Numbered from the stretch's first letter, positions 1 through 11,305 are shown. The stretch is DNA of 64,000 nt from Fragilaria radians (GCA_900642245.1 CAAAJI010000102.1:98203-162202), one strand, 5' to 3'. Notes: generated by a model not told the origin, from the letters alone. Translations and numbers: made by a program.

Positions 1-986
1 ATCATCGATATCAAATGAATTGGATATTACAATTGGAAGATCCATCCGATTATTCTAAATGGTATACTGCCTGGAATGATTGGTCGTTACAAACATCCTT
101 TTCCCATTGGCCATTATGGAAACATCCACCGACATCATCTGTCATTTTAAGTGATAGTAATCTTTCTCAATATTATGTGTATTCAAATACAAAAGACCTC
201 GACGATGATTCTTCCAAATGTCAAATCAAAATTTCTCCAAACTCCATGAAAGCAATGTTATCGAAACATCGTCATAATCATCAGCAGCAGCAACATGACG
301 AATTGGAAATTATACTACATGTTGTTTCTAGTCATTACGACAAATCAATGGACAACATCAACAACAAACCATTATTACTTTGTTTCCATCCAGAAGGACA
401 AGATCCTGAACAAATTACCGAAGCATTGACTATAAATTCCAAACAACTATTCATCCTCCTCCAGGGAAACTCCAATGCTACTGTTTCTATACATCAATCT
501 ATGGAATTCCTTATTCCCTTCCTACAACAACAAACATATCCATTGGATATTCGAAATGTCCATCAAGTACAAACATGGTTACAGGCTATATTCCAATCAT
601 TATTATGTTCCAATTGGGAACGATTCCATTCGATACGTCACATGGCAATGCGACAACGACATTGTTATTGGTCTTTGTTCTGTTCATCGTCAACTACTAC
701 TCCTCCACGTCATGTGATGGACTCTTGGGATCAAGCTAGAAATTACATGATGCAAGCATGGCAATCCTATAGCGAAAAAAATTTGATTATCGCAATATCC
801 AAATTGGAATTGACAGAGAATGTTTTGAAAGTAATTGAAGCTGATGATATGTGGATGCCGCCACTATACTTGCAATGGGATCATACATTGGCAATCTTCT
901 TACCATTGATTTTTCCATTATTGATACCTACTGTGTTGGGATTGATTCGAGAATTCAAAAAATATAAAGGAAATACTCCAATTTAA
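1..986 (+). CDS. PIGS: GPI transamidase component PIG-S, C-terminal part (5' partial)
   Basis: The reading frame is open from position 3 upstream of the first visible Met (15), so the gene starts outside the window and this is roughly its last 325 residues. PIG-S is a subunit of the ER-membrane GPI transamidase, which attaches GPI anchors to proteins. The recognisable part is the end: an amphipathic segment (LELTENVLKVIEADD), a PLYLQWDHTLAIFLPL stretch, then a Leu/Ile/Pro-rich membrane helix and a short basic tail (REFKKYK). This matches the layout of the PIG-S C-terminus, where the last transmembrane helix follows a conserved 'fyp.dhk.aiYlPlflP' segment. The middle is His/Gln/Asn-rich and poorly conserved. 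The family call rests on this tail and on size; I am fairly but not fully sure. Confidence 0.75.
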   Translation, partial: HRYQMNWILQLEDPSDYSKWYTAWNDWSLQTSFSHWPLWKHPPTSSVILSDSNLSQYYVYSNTKDLDDDSSKCQIKISPNSMKAMLSKHRHNHQQQQHDELEIILHVVSSHYDKSMDNINNKPLLLCFHPEGQDPEQITEALTINSKQLFILLQGNSNATVSIHQSMEFLIPFLQQQTYPLDIRNVHQVQTWLQAIFQSLLCSNWERFHSIRHMAMRQRHCYWSLFCSSSTTTPPRHVMDSWDQARNYMMQAWQSYSEKNLIIAISKLELTENVLKVIEADDMWMPPLYLQWDHTLAIFLPLIFPLLIPTVLGLIREFKKYKGNTPI

Positions 987-1038
987 CTAAATTACGAATC
1001 GTATCAAATTCTTTCCAATATTACGAGATTTGCTATAT

Positions 1039-1749
1039 TTATTTTTCCCAAGGCCATTTCGTAGAGGATTTTACAGGTGGATTCGTTTTCTTGGTCATTC
1101 CATTCTTGTTCTGGTTGGTTGTCTTTTTTTCATTGGACGCCGATGCTTTGGATTTACCACCCGAAGAAAAGAATACCTTTCCCAATTTTCCCATAACATC
1201 CGCATCTTCATCGACATACCCCTGATCGGCATAGGGTAATCGTAAATCAAATCGACCACCATTATCAAATTTACCCCCCACACCAAATTCACCACCGACA
1301 CCAAAACTTGCCATTGGAAGTGGAATACCACCAATCTTTTTAGGATCACCATATTGATTTTCTAAATCAGATATTGTTCCATCCGCCCGACGTTTCTTCC
1401 ATTCATTCAAGGGATCTTCTCCCTTCCCATAAGTCTTGGTCTGCCAGGCCCATTTGTCACGAAAATCATCACTAGCTTTCTTTCGACGTTTCTCCACGCC
1501 TTCAAAGTACTTGTCACGATCTGCCTTTGGTTTTCGACGTGCTTGTAGAATTTCTTGTTGACGTTGCCATTGTTCATCTAAATCATCCTTACCACTTCCC
1601 TGAGCTTTCCAATTGTTATCAAACCATCCATATAACAATGTTTTGCTGTTACTATCATTGATCCTCAAGGAAGAGGAGGATGGAGTCGTAAAACTCTGAC
1701 TGAGTCCAACAAGGAAACTACAACTTACGACAATCGTCAAGACTTTCAT
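1039..1749 (-). CDS. Conserved plastid-targeted protein of unknown function
   Basis: A 236-residue single-exon ORF starting at the ATG at 1749. Residues 1-19 form a hydrophobic signal peptide ending SQS, followed directly by Phe (SQS-FTTPSSSS) and a Ser/Thr-rich stretch. This is the bipartite leader that takes diatom proteins through the ER into the complex plastid. The mature part has WFDNNWKAQGSGKDDLDEQW, a long Arg/Lys-rich helical region (about 60-125) and a Gly-rich block with repeated FGVGG and F-GG motifs (about 150-170), then a Lys/Ser-rich tail ending KWPWEK. I do not recognise a named domain. It is transcribed divergently from the gene at 2809, and its upstream DNA holds three ACGTCA motifs. 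Location is inferred from the leader only. Confidence 0.75.
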   Translation of the reverse strand: MKVLTIVVSCSFLVGLSQSFTTPSSSSLRINDSNSKTLLYGWFDNNWKAQGSGKDDLDEQWQRQQEILQARRKPKADRDKYFEGVEKRRKKASDDFRDKWAWQTKTYGKGEDPLNEWKKRRADGTISDLENQYGDPKKIGGIPLPMASFGVGGEFGVGGKFDNGGRFDLRLPYADQGYVDEDADVMGKLGKVFFSSGGKSKASASNEKKTTNQNKNGMTKKTNPPVKSSTKWPWEK

Positions 1750-1825
1750 AGTTGTTATCTTTTTCTGTTTTGTATCTACTACAACAGATTGTGTTTATTC
1801 AAGGTGTCCTCAAGAAACATATCCG

Positions 1826-1988
1826 ACGTCATCAACGAAGCCACGTTGTGGGAATCGACTATGGTAAGTAGCAATACCAGGATTCCCTCTCTCCCTTCCT
1901 CTTTTCTGGGATTCCTTCAGGCTGATGATATTCCTTCGTACGTCAGAGAATCCCGGAAAACGCTTTTTTTCTCCAACATCGTACGTCA
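1826..1988. promoter_or_regulatory. Cluster of three ACGTCA (CRE-like) motifs
   Basis: ACGTCA occurs at 1826-1831, 1940-1945 and 1983-1988, that is 77, 191 and 234 bp upstream of the start of the plastid-protein gene on the minus strand. TGACGT/ACGTCA is the core of bZIP binding sites and of the CO2/cAMP-responsive elements described for diatom carbonic anhydrase promoters. The motifs are seen; that they work in regulation is inference. The rest of the interval 1750-2808 has no convincing gene: its small ORFs lack good composition or begin at non-ATG codons. Confidence 0.35.
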
Positions 1989-2808
1989 TACATAGGACTC
2001 TGTAAAATTGTAAAAGCATCCGAATCCTATCACCGATTCTGACACGAATTCGAATTAGACATTCATCCAAAACGTTTTTTGTTGTCAGCACCAGCAAAAT
2101 TGCTAATAATTCTTATTTATACTACTGTACAGTCCCCCACGAAGAAACGTTCTACATAAGATTGTATGTACCAATAATATGTACAATTGTACGGGGAAAA
2201 GGATTCGTCAAACTATCTTCTTTTTTTTTCTCCGTCTCAAAATCTCACACGCACACGGTGTTCTTCGACAAAGAAAGAAAGGATTCTTCATCGTCCCCTG
2301 AGCCTTCAGTTGTCATCATTTCCCAAATTTCGTAATCAACCTTTCCAACGTCGAAAAGGGTGGTTGCCTTTTCTAAAACTGATTCAGGTGCATTGAAATT
2401 GTCTCATCCGTTTTGACAACAACAACATCGAAAAAAATTCAGGACTCCAATACGAATCTTCCGGGTCAGTTAGTACTGTACTAGTAGTATTGTGAAGGAA
2501 CTGTACTTCCCTAGTACAGATTCTACTTTTAGTTCCAATCCAACATTTGGATTGGTCTATTTTCTTGACACCCTGAACTTACGGGAACCCTTCTAAAATA
2601 AAAGGGAAAGGCCTCCTTTTTGACACGGGGATCAGAATAGCCAAGATATCGTTTGTTTCCTACGGAATTTGTTTCCTACGGAGGGGTTATTACTGTTGTG
2701 GGATTCATTTTCCTTAGGGGATACTTTTTTGGGAAACAACTACGAGGAATCGTTCATCTTCGTTCCTACCCCCCCTTGAACACCCTTTCCAAGAGAGAGA
2801 AATCAAGA

Positions 2809-3436
2809 ATGATATCCATGCCAAGTGTGTTGCTATTAGTCATAATCTCCTTGTTCTTTGTCTTCCCAAAAGTCCATTCCTTGGTTATCTCCAATGAATT
2901 ACGAAGACTTCAGACGAATGGGAATCAACTCTTTCATCCCGTCATGTATTATTACTACACTCCCAATCCACCACCTCCCAACTCACGAAAAATTAATTCT
3001 CTACAATTGAGTCCCTCGGTTATCTCATCCTGTGATGATGATGTTGGTCTACCAGACTTTCATACAGCTCATGGTCTCCTATCACCAGAAACTGTCTTGC
3101 GATTGGAAAAGACTTCGACAGATCACAAGTCACCAGCATTGAAAAAGTTTTTGACTACCTACAGAGAAAATGGACCCATGTCATGTCTATGTCTCTTATC
3201 AGATCCAGATATATTACCACATCTCACGACTGCCATGCGTGATTTGATGTAATACTCGTTGTTTTTGGAGAGATTTCTTCAAAACGTTTACTGGATATCT
3301 TCTTCATTTCTTTGTTTATCGATATTGATTCAACACCCATACACACACAGAATATCCCTCTCGTGACTCCGAACTACCATTGATTTGGCCTCGAGAATGG
3401 AATACATTTCAAACGCTATTACGAAGAACTACATGA
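2809..3436 (+). CDS. Secreted or plastid-targeted protein of unknown function, two exons
   Basis: The ATG at 2809 opens with a strong signal peptide (MISMPSVLLLVIISLFFVFP, then KVHS-LVIS; Leu at +1 is tolerated in diatom plastid leaders). The open frame runs to a stop at 3250-3252, but I read an intron at 3239-3350 (ATGC|GTGATT ... CACACAG|AATATCC). Splicing replaces that stop and adds 28 residues (QYPSRDSELPLIWPREWN...), ending at TGA 3434-3436. Exons 2809-3238 and 3351-3436 give 171 residues. The central part, VGLPDFHTAHGLLSPETVLR ... GPMSCLCLLSDPDILPHLTTAM, looks like a folded domain I do not recognise. The frame also extends upstream of 2809, but only from a TTG. The donor GTGATT is not optimal, so the splice is likely rather than certain. 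Confidence 0.6.
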
Positions 3437-5200
3437 TACTTCTACATTTATATTCATGTACAACCATTTTTATAGTATACTTTTATCTAGTATTTTACGC
3501 TTATGTATACATGTCCAAGAGTAAAGATGTGTCCTTTCAGGAACCGAATCAAATCTAGAGTTATCCTTGGGTCTTGCCGTACGAATAGAGTCACCATGAG
3601 ACCAAGATGAAAAACATTTTCATCACGAAATCCTCTTGCCGTTTACACGAGTCATCCTCTTGATATCTTCAAGTAGGCGTTACAAATTTTGGTGGGCAAG
3701 TACAGTAGTACGATTAAACGCTATTACAGCGGTTTGCTACGGTGTATACTTGCATAATTGCTCTGTAAAGGTGGGAACACATTCGAGTTGTATTAATAAA
3801 AGTACGCATTAAGATAATAGGATCAGCATATAATCTTGTTTTTGTATGTTGTGAATTTATTTCGTTATTCGTGTGAACCAGAAGATTTTTTTCTAATTTT
3901 TATTGGCCGTACTGTAACAACAAAATTAAGGAGAACAAGAGTCAGATCCTCAAGCATGCCCAAGGTCCCTCAGGATCAATTTTTGGGACCTGGAATGAAA
4001 ATTGATAAGGAGGATTTGGTTGGTGTGAAACTGCATTTGGCAACTCAAGAATATCATTGTGTATTATTGGCAGTGGAAAGGAGAGTGAGAGGAAGGCAGT
4101 TGAAGTTGAACCATTTGGAATTTTGTGATTGTGGATCTAAATTGACCTTTAAGTTGAAAAGGAGGAGGCTTAGATAGAGAGGATGAGTTGGAATTGCTGC
4201 TAGCCAGTTTCAAAGGTGTCAATGTAGTAAGCAATGGCATCAAGCAAATGCAGTTACCCTGGCAAAACAGAAACTTTATGAAGGATTGTTGGCACAACAA
4301 TAATAACTGAAGCTGCAACAGTGGCATATCAAGAACCAGTCATTGAAGTGATGTTTGCCACCAAGGACACCAATTTTAGGATGATAAGATCCTTAGCCTG
4401 CAGATACGGCAGCCATTGTACACACAACTCCGTTTCAAGAAGTTATGTCCAATGAAATTGCAGCCAACTTGACAATTATGATGAGAAAGGGAGAGAAAGA
4501 AATTATGGCATTAACCGGTGATGTGTTCAGAATAATGAAATCCGTGAAAACTATTCTCTACCAATCTGTGATCAAATCGTGATTTACATGATGCATGTAG
4601 ACTTCAACCAATTGAGTGCGAATCTGGAGCTCGAGTAATAATAATGTTACCATGCTGATAGATCATATCCATTGGAATCAAATTATCTTTGATGTGAAAG
4701 TCCCGAGTGAGAAGGTAATACTATTTTGAATCCATGTTTTTGATGAGTCCGAAAAGCGTAATTGAACAAATGACATACCTTTGGTGAAAGTCAGCAAGTC
4801 TCATGCGTGATTGGGCACATGGCAAGAGCAACAACAACAACAATTGCAAACATCTAGGCTTGACAGCCACAACAGAGGCATCCTTTAGACAATGCATTCA
4901 TATCATTGCGAAAGAAGCCGAAGATTGAACATTTTTGGATCTCGCATCGGTTTGAGATGTGACCTGTTGTAAAACTAAGGTGGAATATCCACGTCAAAAC
5001 AAATCCTGGAATTGAAGATGAGAAATCAACTGATGCGGAACCAAGCAAACAGGTAATTCAGGAAACTAACGAGAAAGAACAATTGACTCACTTTATTGCA
5101 TAACTCACAAGGTAAGAGAGGAAAGTCAGGATACCATCTAGATATAAAGAAGTTATGGAAGCAATAAAGTGAACTATTTGTCAACCATCCAGTAAAAAAT
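3437..5200. other. Gene-poor stretch with a possible decayed ORF
   Basis: No intact gene seen. A 73-codon ATG frame at 3956-4177 (begins MPKVPQDQFLGPGMKIDKED) and the following sequence to about 4560 read in pieces like an old coding region broken by stops and frame changes. Its position beside a retrotransposon fragment suggests mobile-element debris, but I cannot name the protein. 4600-5200 shows nothing clear. Confidence 0.3.
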
Positions 5201-5259
5201 ATTGTTTTTTGTACCAAAAATCATACATAACATGCAGTTTTGTTTCAATTGGGAGATCC

Positions 5260-5545
5260 GGCGAATATTCACCCTCTCTGACAAATTCCTTTTTGAATTT
5301 GAATTGTTTCATTTTTGCATACAATTCATACCAGATATATGAGGTGCTGATAGTTTCCGAAAAATTCCGGGTGTTTCTAATAACACTTGGAAACCCAAAT
5401 TGTTTTCATAAGGAATTCAAATTTTCTTTTCTTTTTTAATGGACTTGTAAATTATTTCGTGTTTTCTTTTCTGAATTTGATTCCGTTTGCTTTAAATGCA
5501 ATATTGTGAATCATGCCTCTATCAAACACTAATTAACAGAGTTGA
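5260..5545 (-). pseudogene. Ty3/gypsy integrase C-terminal fragment (decayed)
   Basis: On the minus strand this reads VFDRGMIHNIAFKANGIKF, then RKEN, followed by broken text. The pseudogene at 41.2-41.5 kb has VFGRDMIHNIAFKAIGIKSK, then KEN, at the equivalent place. The DNA also aligns over about 280 bp (for example a shared 'gcaatattgtgaatcat' block). It corresponds to the segment after the integrase catalytic core, up to the GPY/F module. Frameshifts and stops show it is dead. No flanking LTR was recognised. Confidence 0.7.
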
Positions 5546-6100
5546 CCTACATTGACTAGGAATCAAGAAGTCAATCCCTAACACAATATGTTGTAAATAA
5601 CACCAGTCTTAAGGAATGATGTACTAAACTAAGAGACGTCTGTACCAGTATAAGGATACGTCCTTTATCGTTAGTACACGGTAATAATACTAGAATTCAA
5701 CTATTCTTAAATTTACTCATCTAACTATGGATAAGTTACAACTTAGCTATCCTTTTCTATATCTACCACAAGTTTGATAAATGATGATCATTCATAAGAC
5801 AAACTTAGTGAAAATCAAGTGTTACTTATAAATCGAAAAGTATGTTTATATAATCCAGTACCGGATCTAAACTAGACGGCACGAATAAACCATCTATTTA
5901 AAGATTTAATTAAAAATCCTAATTCAACAGTAAATCAACAGTAATAGGCTAATTTCATCAATATCTACCTGCCTAAGTTATCCTCACTAAGTCTAAAACT
6001 TCACCTATTAAGCTAAATCTGTTGTCACTGCCAAATCCCACACGTCACCTTATAAATCAAATCCGTTGTTTGTTAGTTCAAAAACGTCATATTTAAATTG
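5546..6100. other. AT-rich noncoding stretch
   Basis: Very AT-rich, many stops in all frames, no recognisable gene, RNA or repeat boundary. It may contain LTR or UTR remains of the neighbouring element fragments, but nothing supports this directly. Confidence 0.3.
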
Positions 6101-7830
6101 AAACGTCCCATATTAAGCCTAAACCATGAATTCAAGATTAATAGAGAGGTCTCTCATGACCTAAGGGACACCATGCAGGTTCCCAGAAAGAATAAAGAAC
6201 TTTTGCAAACATCTAGGAGATCTGTAAGTTCTAAAGAATCCAAGGCTCCTTAAATTACCAAATCATCGCCATCGTTGGAGAAATCCAAACTCCTAAGAAA
6301 GGAAAATGTAAAGATAATGGCAATCATGATGATAATACCAGCAATTTGTCATCTAAAGTGTCTTTTTGGGGTTCTTCAGACTTATCTGTAGGAGTTGAAA
6401 ACGTATTTAGGTTGATTAAGTTACAAGGAGATGCAAGGTTTTTGATCATATCTATGAATCTTTGTAGTGTTAGAATTATGACTCAACTATCTGATCATGT
6501 CTTACGTGATGTCACCAGTTTGGTTTTAGGTCAAGATCTAAGAGATCCCAACTTCCAGGATTCAATTATCAAGGTATTATGCTTGGGAAAGTGCTTCACA
6601 TTGGTAATCAAGGAAACAAACGGTTTAGGAGAACTTGATGAAGTTCCAGAGAAACTGATTCTATTAACATTCAGTGAAGAAAACTCGTTTTTACGTTTAG
6701 ATAACCTGGCAATATTAAATCACCATTAAGTGTTATCTACAATTACGCACGGAACTATTGAACAACTTAAAAGATTTGATGACGCAAGACTCATTGATTG
6801 GGTCTACAGTTAGTACTAGATCCAAGAAGAATGGATCAAATGTCAGCAAAATGTCTACACCTAGTATTAACTCAATTGACACTAAGTCTTCTAATCCGTT
6901 AGACTTCTACAAGCCAAGCAACCAGTGCTAGTAAGAAAGATAAAGTCAAACAAATCTTAGCTCTAGGTAATGAGCTGCAGATCCAAGATTCAACATGCTC
7001 AGATGATGAGTTGGAAGTTCTACAATCTTCCAAGACTGCTATGGTATGTAAATTGGCGCAGGTACTTCCTGAGATTTGGATGTCTCTTCCGTTAGAGGCA
7101 AAGCAATGGTTACTAAATGAACGACAACATCAACAACAAGAAGATGATAAGTTTTGAAAAAGTCATCCAATACAACCAGCAAAGATACAAGGGCAAATGT
7201 TGTTGGTTTACAGCAGTCGACCTACCAGACGGACATTCTATTCTATTGATTATCCATGAAGGTATCTATAATGAAACATCAGACCATTTTTTATAGCCAG
7301 AGTTTCAACTTAGAGAATATTGAGAAATCATTGATTCAATTTTTCATGGGCACGGAGGAACTCAGCAAATGAAAATAACTGATAGTATTAATCAGGATGG
7401 CATCACTATACCTCAAAATGTAGCTGGATGTTTGATACATTTCAGACACCAAGTGCCAACTTAGGAAGAATGTATATCACTCAAGCAGTTTTGCTTAACG
7501 CAAGGAGATACGCCATGGAATTAATCCTCATACTCTGATCAAGTGGCTGATAAGTCTTTTAAACAAGTTGTTGATACTGAATCCTAAAATGCAAATAGTT
7601 TGTAGTTGTTTCCTTATGATCCGTCTGACACACACAAAATGGATTGAAGGAAGACTTGCTATTATCATGAAGGCTCAAGTCAACCTTTCTGCCTCTATAA
7701 ACGCGGATCCACATTACAGCAAGACACTACCTACTAAGATTGATTAGGAAAGGTTGTCACCATTTTTTGCTTTTGGATCACATGATGTCATACAGAGCAC
7801 ATTGCGGCAAACTACACAAAGTCCACTATC
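6100..7830 (+). pseudogene. Decayed LTR-retrotransposon polyprotein fragment
   Basis: Pieces of one polyprotein appear in order on the plus strand, separated by stops and frame changes. Near 7050 is LPEIWMSLPLEAKQWLLNE followed by a Gln/His-rich stretch. At 7380-7530 is DGITIPQNVAGCLIHFRHQ, then VPT-stop-EECISLKQ and LTQGDTPWN. At 7730-7830 is SPFFAFGSHDVIQSTLRQTT. The last two resemble a module that diatom Copia/gypsy polyproteins carry upstream of the integrase (PT-x-E-x-L ... LTS/LTQ ... PWNP, then I-x-x-TL-x-x-TTQ). A 127-codon open stretch at 6346-6729 has no ATG at its start and may be gag-derived. The family assignment is from recalled patterns. It lies opposite in strand to the fragment at 5.26 kb, so it is probably a separate element. 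Confidence 0.5.
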
Positions 7831-8610
7831 CATTACCCTATGCAATGTCATCTCAAAAGTCGTTTTTATTGCTGCAACATAAACGTTTAAACAAGTCATT
7901 GCTTTAGACACTTGTCGCTAATTATTGTCAATTGATTATTGTCGTAACCAATGCTATCGTTTTAAATCATAGTAAAGGTTGTTGATATCGTTCTTGCTGT
8001 AGAGAGATGGTGATTGATGCTTTTGGTGTAGAGAGTAATTATCTTGTTTTTGTAAGAAGATATTGATCAATGCTGTTGATCTGGTTGAAAGTGTTGATGT
8101 AGTTCTTGTTGTTCCAGGGAAAATTGCATCAATGGTGTTGCTGTGGCTGTTGTTGCTTCATGTGTAAAGAGAGAGTAATCAATATTTTTGTTAGTGTTGT
8201 AGAGAAATTGGTTGACCAATGCTGTTGTCATCATTGTCAAGTGCTGTTGTCGTTGTTGATGGTATTTCTCATTGTTTCTTTATGATGATCAGTATTGTTT
8301 TGATGGTGTTCAATGTTGTTGTTGTTATCGATGTTGTCATACTGTGACTGTTGTGCTGACATCATGATGGTGATTGCTGTACATCCTTTGATCGATAACA
8401 TGTGATTGTGAATAGGTAAATCAGACTTAGAATTATTTTTTTTCTTCATTTATTGTGGGGGATAAATAAAACAGTCAATGAGAAAAAAACTCGTAGTTAG
8501 ATTTGACACACATTATAGTACATAACTGTGTTCCTAAATATATGAATTGATAATGACACTCTGGCCTCATATACTAAGCTGTAGAGAATGAATGATAGTT
8601 CCATAGTTAA
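7831..8610. repeat. GTT/GAT-rich low-complexity region
   Basis: From about 7960 to 8440 the plus strand is dominated by irregular GTTGTT, GTTGAT and GTTGCT runs. An apparent 70-residue minus-strand ORF here (Asn/His/Thr-rich) is a by-product of that composition. 8450-8610 shows nothing further. Confidence 0.6.
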
Positions 8611-8715
8611 CTAAAAATGAAGAAGTTATTGGGCTTCATGGTTTTAGCTTTTTCTAGAACAGTTTGTTGTCCTTGTACAGAATATCCAGTTTGAAAACCA
8701 TGAATCATTCTCACA

Positions 8716-9429
8716 TCACTCATAGAGATCTTGGAATCCCTCACCACTTTGTAGTCCATAGAAAGCCTTCAACTGACCTAGAGGACCTGTTCCACGTTTC
8801 TCAATAGAGTCAAAGGCTCCACCCATCACATCAAAAATTCTAGCATCCTTCCGTATGCTATCCAAGCGACGTCGATTGGCTCCAAAATCAGATATTGTCG
8901 ATGATGATGACGACGATATTTCTGCCGAACGAATGGTAACAACTTTCTCTTGATCATTGAACAGAAATTCCAATTCATCCGTGACTAATCCACGAGCGGC
9001 ATGAACACGTATATACCCATTCCCCTCATACAAGTCTGAGAATACGAGTGTATCCTTCGTAAAGACATTTTTTAGATTTGACTGTGCATCGTTGAGGGAA
9101 CCTTCATAGGTCCATGGAGCAATGTAACAGTCCACTTGTTTGACACTGGAAGTGGAGACACAATTGGAATATGTCCCATCCTTACGTGGCTTACATGGTG
9201 AAATACTTGACGGTATTATTACATCTTCATCAGCCCTGCTAACACTTGGCCACGAAAGCAGCAGTCCACTAGCCATGAGGACTGATGCATGCTGCAATAA
9301 GTCCAATCTTGTGACGGGTTGTCCAATCATCGATAGCGGCGTGCTTGATTTTTGATTTTGAACAATGATACCCTGCACCTCGGATAACGATACAAGAAAG
9401 AAAAGGAGGGGAAAAGCTCTAGGAGTCAT
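8716..9429 (-). CDS. DUF1499 family protein, thylakoid-lumen type (copy 1)
   Basis: 237 residues, ATG at 9429. Residues 1-20 are a signal peptide, followed by a short Ser/Thr-rich transit part. A second hydrophobic stretch (ASVLMASGLLLSWPSV, about 48-63) ends in SRA-DE, a typical thylakoid-processing site. This three-part leader points to import into the plastid and then the lumen. The mature part has the DUF1499 pattern: PCKPRKDGTYSNCVSTSS, then an IAPWTYEGSLNDAQSNL segment and VHAARGLVTDELEFLFND, with a C-terminal extension ending KAFYGLQSGEGFQDLYE. DUF1499 proteins have no assigned biochemical function. Leu/Ile rather than Phe follows the first cut, so the plastid call is moderately sure. 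A nearly identical copy lies 2.7 kb away. Confidence 0.85.
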   Translation of the reverse strand: MTPRAFPLLFFLVSLSEVQGIIVQNQKSSTPLSMIGQPVTRLDLLQHASVLMASGLLLSWPSVSRADEDVIIPSSISPCKPRKDGTYSNCVSTSSVKQVDCYIAPWTYEGSLNDAQSNLKNVFTKDTLVFSDLYEGNGYIRVHAARGLVTDELEFLFNDQEKVVTIRSAEISSSSSSTISDFGANRRRLDSIRKDARIFDVMGGAFDSIEKRGTGPLGQLKAFYGLQSGEGFQDLYE

Positions 9430-11283
9430 GGCTTTTCAATGCGACGAACCGGATTGCTGGGTTGATTGGAATGGGAAAAAATGGTTCCAGTCGAAGTACA
9501 TACGTACGTCTAGTAGTGGAAGTCATGTTAGTCGTTACTCGCAATACAACTTGAACCAGCATAACGAAGACAATATTCTATTTGACGAAAATTTGAGTCA
9601 TGCACATGCTAACTCATTATCACATCACTGAATATCCTTGAGTACAGTAAAGTAGCCAAAAAAAGTGGGAAAGACTTCGTTGAGCAGGATGGATCATATC
9701 AAGTTGGAATTCTTCATGGAACCAGGTTGTAACCAAGCATTCCAATACTCCCAACTCTTCATAATCTTGGAAAGATTAAGGATTGAATTTGTCAGTCTAA
9801 TGGTAAGAATGAGAGTCTGATACCTCTTAAGGAATCTTTGGACGCTTCACACTCTTTCTTACTTTCTTTGTACATCACTTAAGAAGAGGTTTGGCCCAGA
9901 AGGTGTTGAACTTACTGCCAATAATCTCTTGGACTTTGAAATTTGAGACATAGACTTAGAATAAATCTCTCAATGGGATTTACGTTTAGCAAATACAATG
10001 AATAGCAGCAAAGCTATGAACATTGTAGTACTTCTGTCTAGCAAGTAGTTTGTAAAGATATTCAATCACTTCAACCACTACATTCACTTTCTTTGACGTT
10101 TCTATCTGCCCCATGGAGGACTAGAGAGAGAAACATTACGTCCTAGTTTAAGAAAATGATGAAAAATCACTCTTGTTTTTAATTGTAAAAGATTGTGGTC
10201 TTGATTCACTAATTTCCCATTATGGTAATAGTTATATAAATCAGCCTGTTATTAATTATCTCCCGGCTATGCCGGTATGTCAAAGTTTGTGAAGCACATG
10301 TGATATATAATCACCTAGATTTTTAGTGGCCTTGGATTGGAAAATTTGCAAACGGAAAAATCAACAGATATTATCATTATCATTTGTTGTTGTTTTTAGA
10401 TGTGTGGAAAGATAAATTCGTTGTAAAATAAAATTATACTATAAATTAATATTTGTGTAAATTGTGAGCCTATAATTTAATTTACTACTTTCTATCTTCG
10501 CGATACAAGAATCGCTATAACTACCGTTGCAAATTCTGTTCTGAACCTTTACGATGTGCCAAAGATATTCTAACATATATCTTAATTTCTATCTTGTCTA
10601 GCGAATTAACGATAGTGTTGATAAATGCAACTGAAAAATAGCAATAAAGAGTATCTTTCATGAACAAAACCAAGTACATAATTTTATTTGACAAAAGGAT
10701 CCTTCACAACATAGGAATCTAACCCCAAGCATCGCGAATATTTGACAATAATTAACCAGTCCACTTCCTGCTGGTAAAACTAAAAATATATACACTGTCA
10801 CAATATCTTACGAATGTGCTAATATTTCTGATATCTTTATCATCAATATAAGCATGTCATCGCAACACTGGACGTCTGCAAATGTTGGTACAAAACAATA
10901 TCTCTTGAATTAATCTCTTTTCTAGATTAGTTTGATGTGCTTAACTGAAATCTTAAAGTATTTTCTTCTAGAATTGTACTCTCAAGTTAAATCTGGATAT
11001 CAAGAAAGTCTCCAAGACGTCCCACCAATGGCATGGCTATCAAAGCAACAGAAAATAAGATTTCTTTCACCAATAACCAGGTCTCTTATGGTAATGACAA
11101 ACAATTGGTGCATCAGTATTTTTCTGCCTTTCTTGATCTCCCATGAACTTGTTCTTAGCAACATTATGGCCAAGCCACTCACAATTGTGACATTATCTTG
11201 AACTGGGATAGAAAGACAAAGTATGATATTTAGGATCAATTATTACCTACAGAATTGTCTCGCCCGTCAAAAATATCCTTTGA
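9430..11283. other. Noncoding part of duplication unit 1
   Basis: About 1.85 kb upstream of the copy-1 DUF1499 gene. The ORFs here are short, and the one abutting the gene start (9428-9631, plus) is not conserved between the two copies. It contains a dispersed repeat whose third copy lies at 23.54-23.84 kb. Confidence 0.5.
10235..10930. repeat. Dispersed repeat, copy A
   Basis: Shares blocks with 23540-23840, in particular 'ggctatgccggtatgtcaaa' (there 'ggctatgctggcatgtcaaa') and, near 10870-10930, 'gtctgcaaatgttggtacaaa' (there 'gtcttcaaatgctggtacaaa') through the following ttttctag. The 23.5-kb copy lacks the middle of about 430 bp. No coding capacity and no clear terminal inverted repeats; it could be a non-autonomous transposon. 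Confidence 0.5.
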
Positions 11284-11303
11284 NNNNNNNNNNNNNNNNN
11301 NNN
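11284..11303. other. Assembly gap of 20 N between the duplication units
   Basis: A run of exactly 20 undetermined bases at the junction of the two 2.7-kb units. Its placement means the join itself is not directly sequenced. Confidence 0.95.
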
Positions 11304-11305
11304 AC

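Larger units (their letters stand above)
8611..11283. repeat. Tandem segmental duplication, unit 1
   Basis: This 2.67-kb unit (from CTAAAAATGAAGAAGTTATT to ATATCCTTTGA) is repeated in the same orientation at 11306-14006. It contains a complete DUF1499 gene near its left end and about 1.85 kb of AT-rich noncoding DNA (9430-11283). The two units differ by scattered substitutions and small indels; for example unit 2 has about 31 extra bp near 13271. A 20-N gap separates them. Confidence 0.9.

Noticed and set aside
1810..2097. 95-codon minus-strand ORF and overlapping small plus-strand ORFs between the first two diverging genes
   Set aside because: No family resemblance, mutual overlap, and non-ATG starts in part; the interval reads better as promoter.
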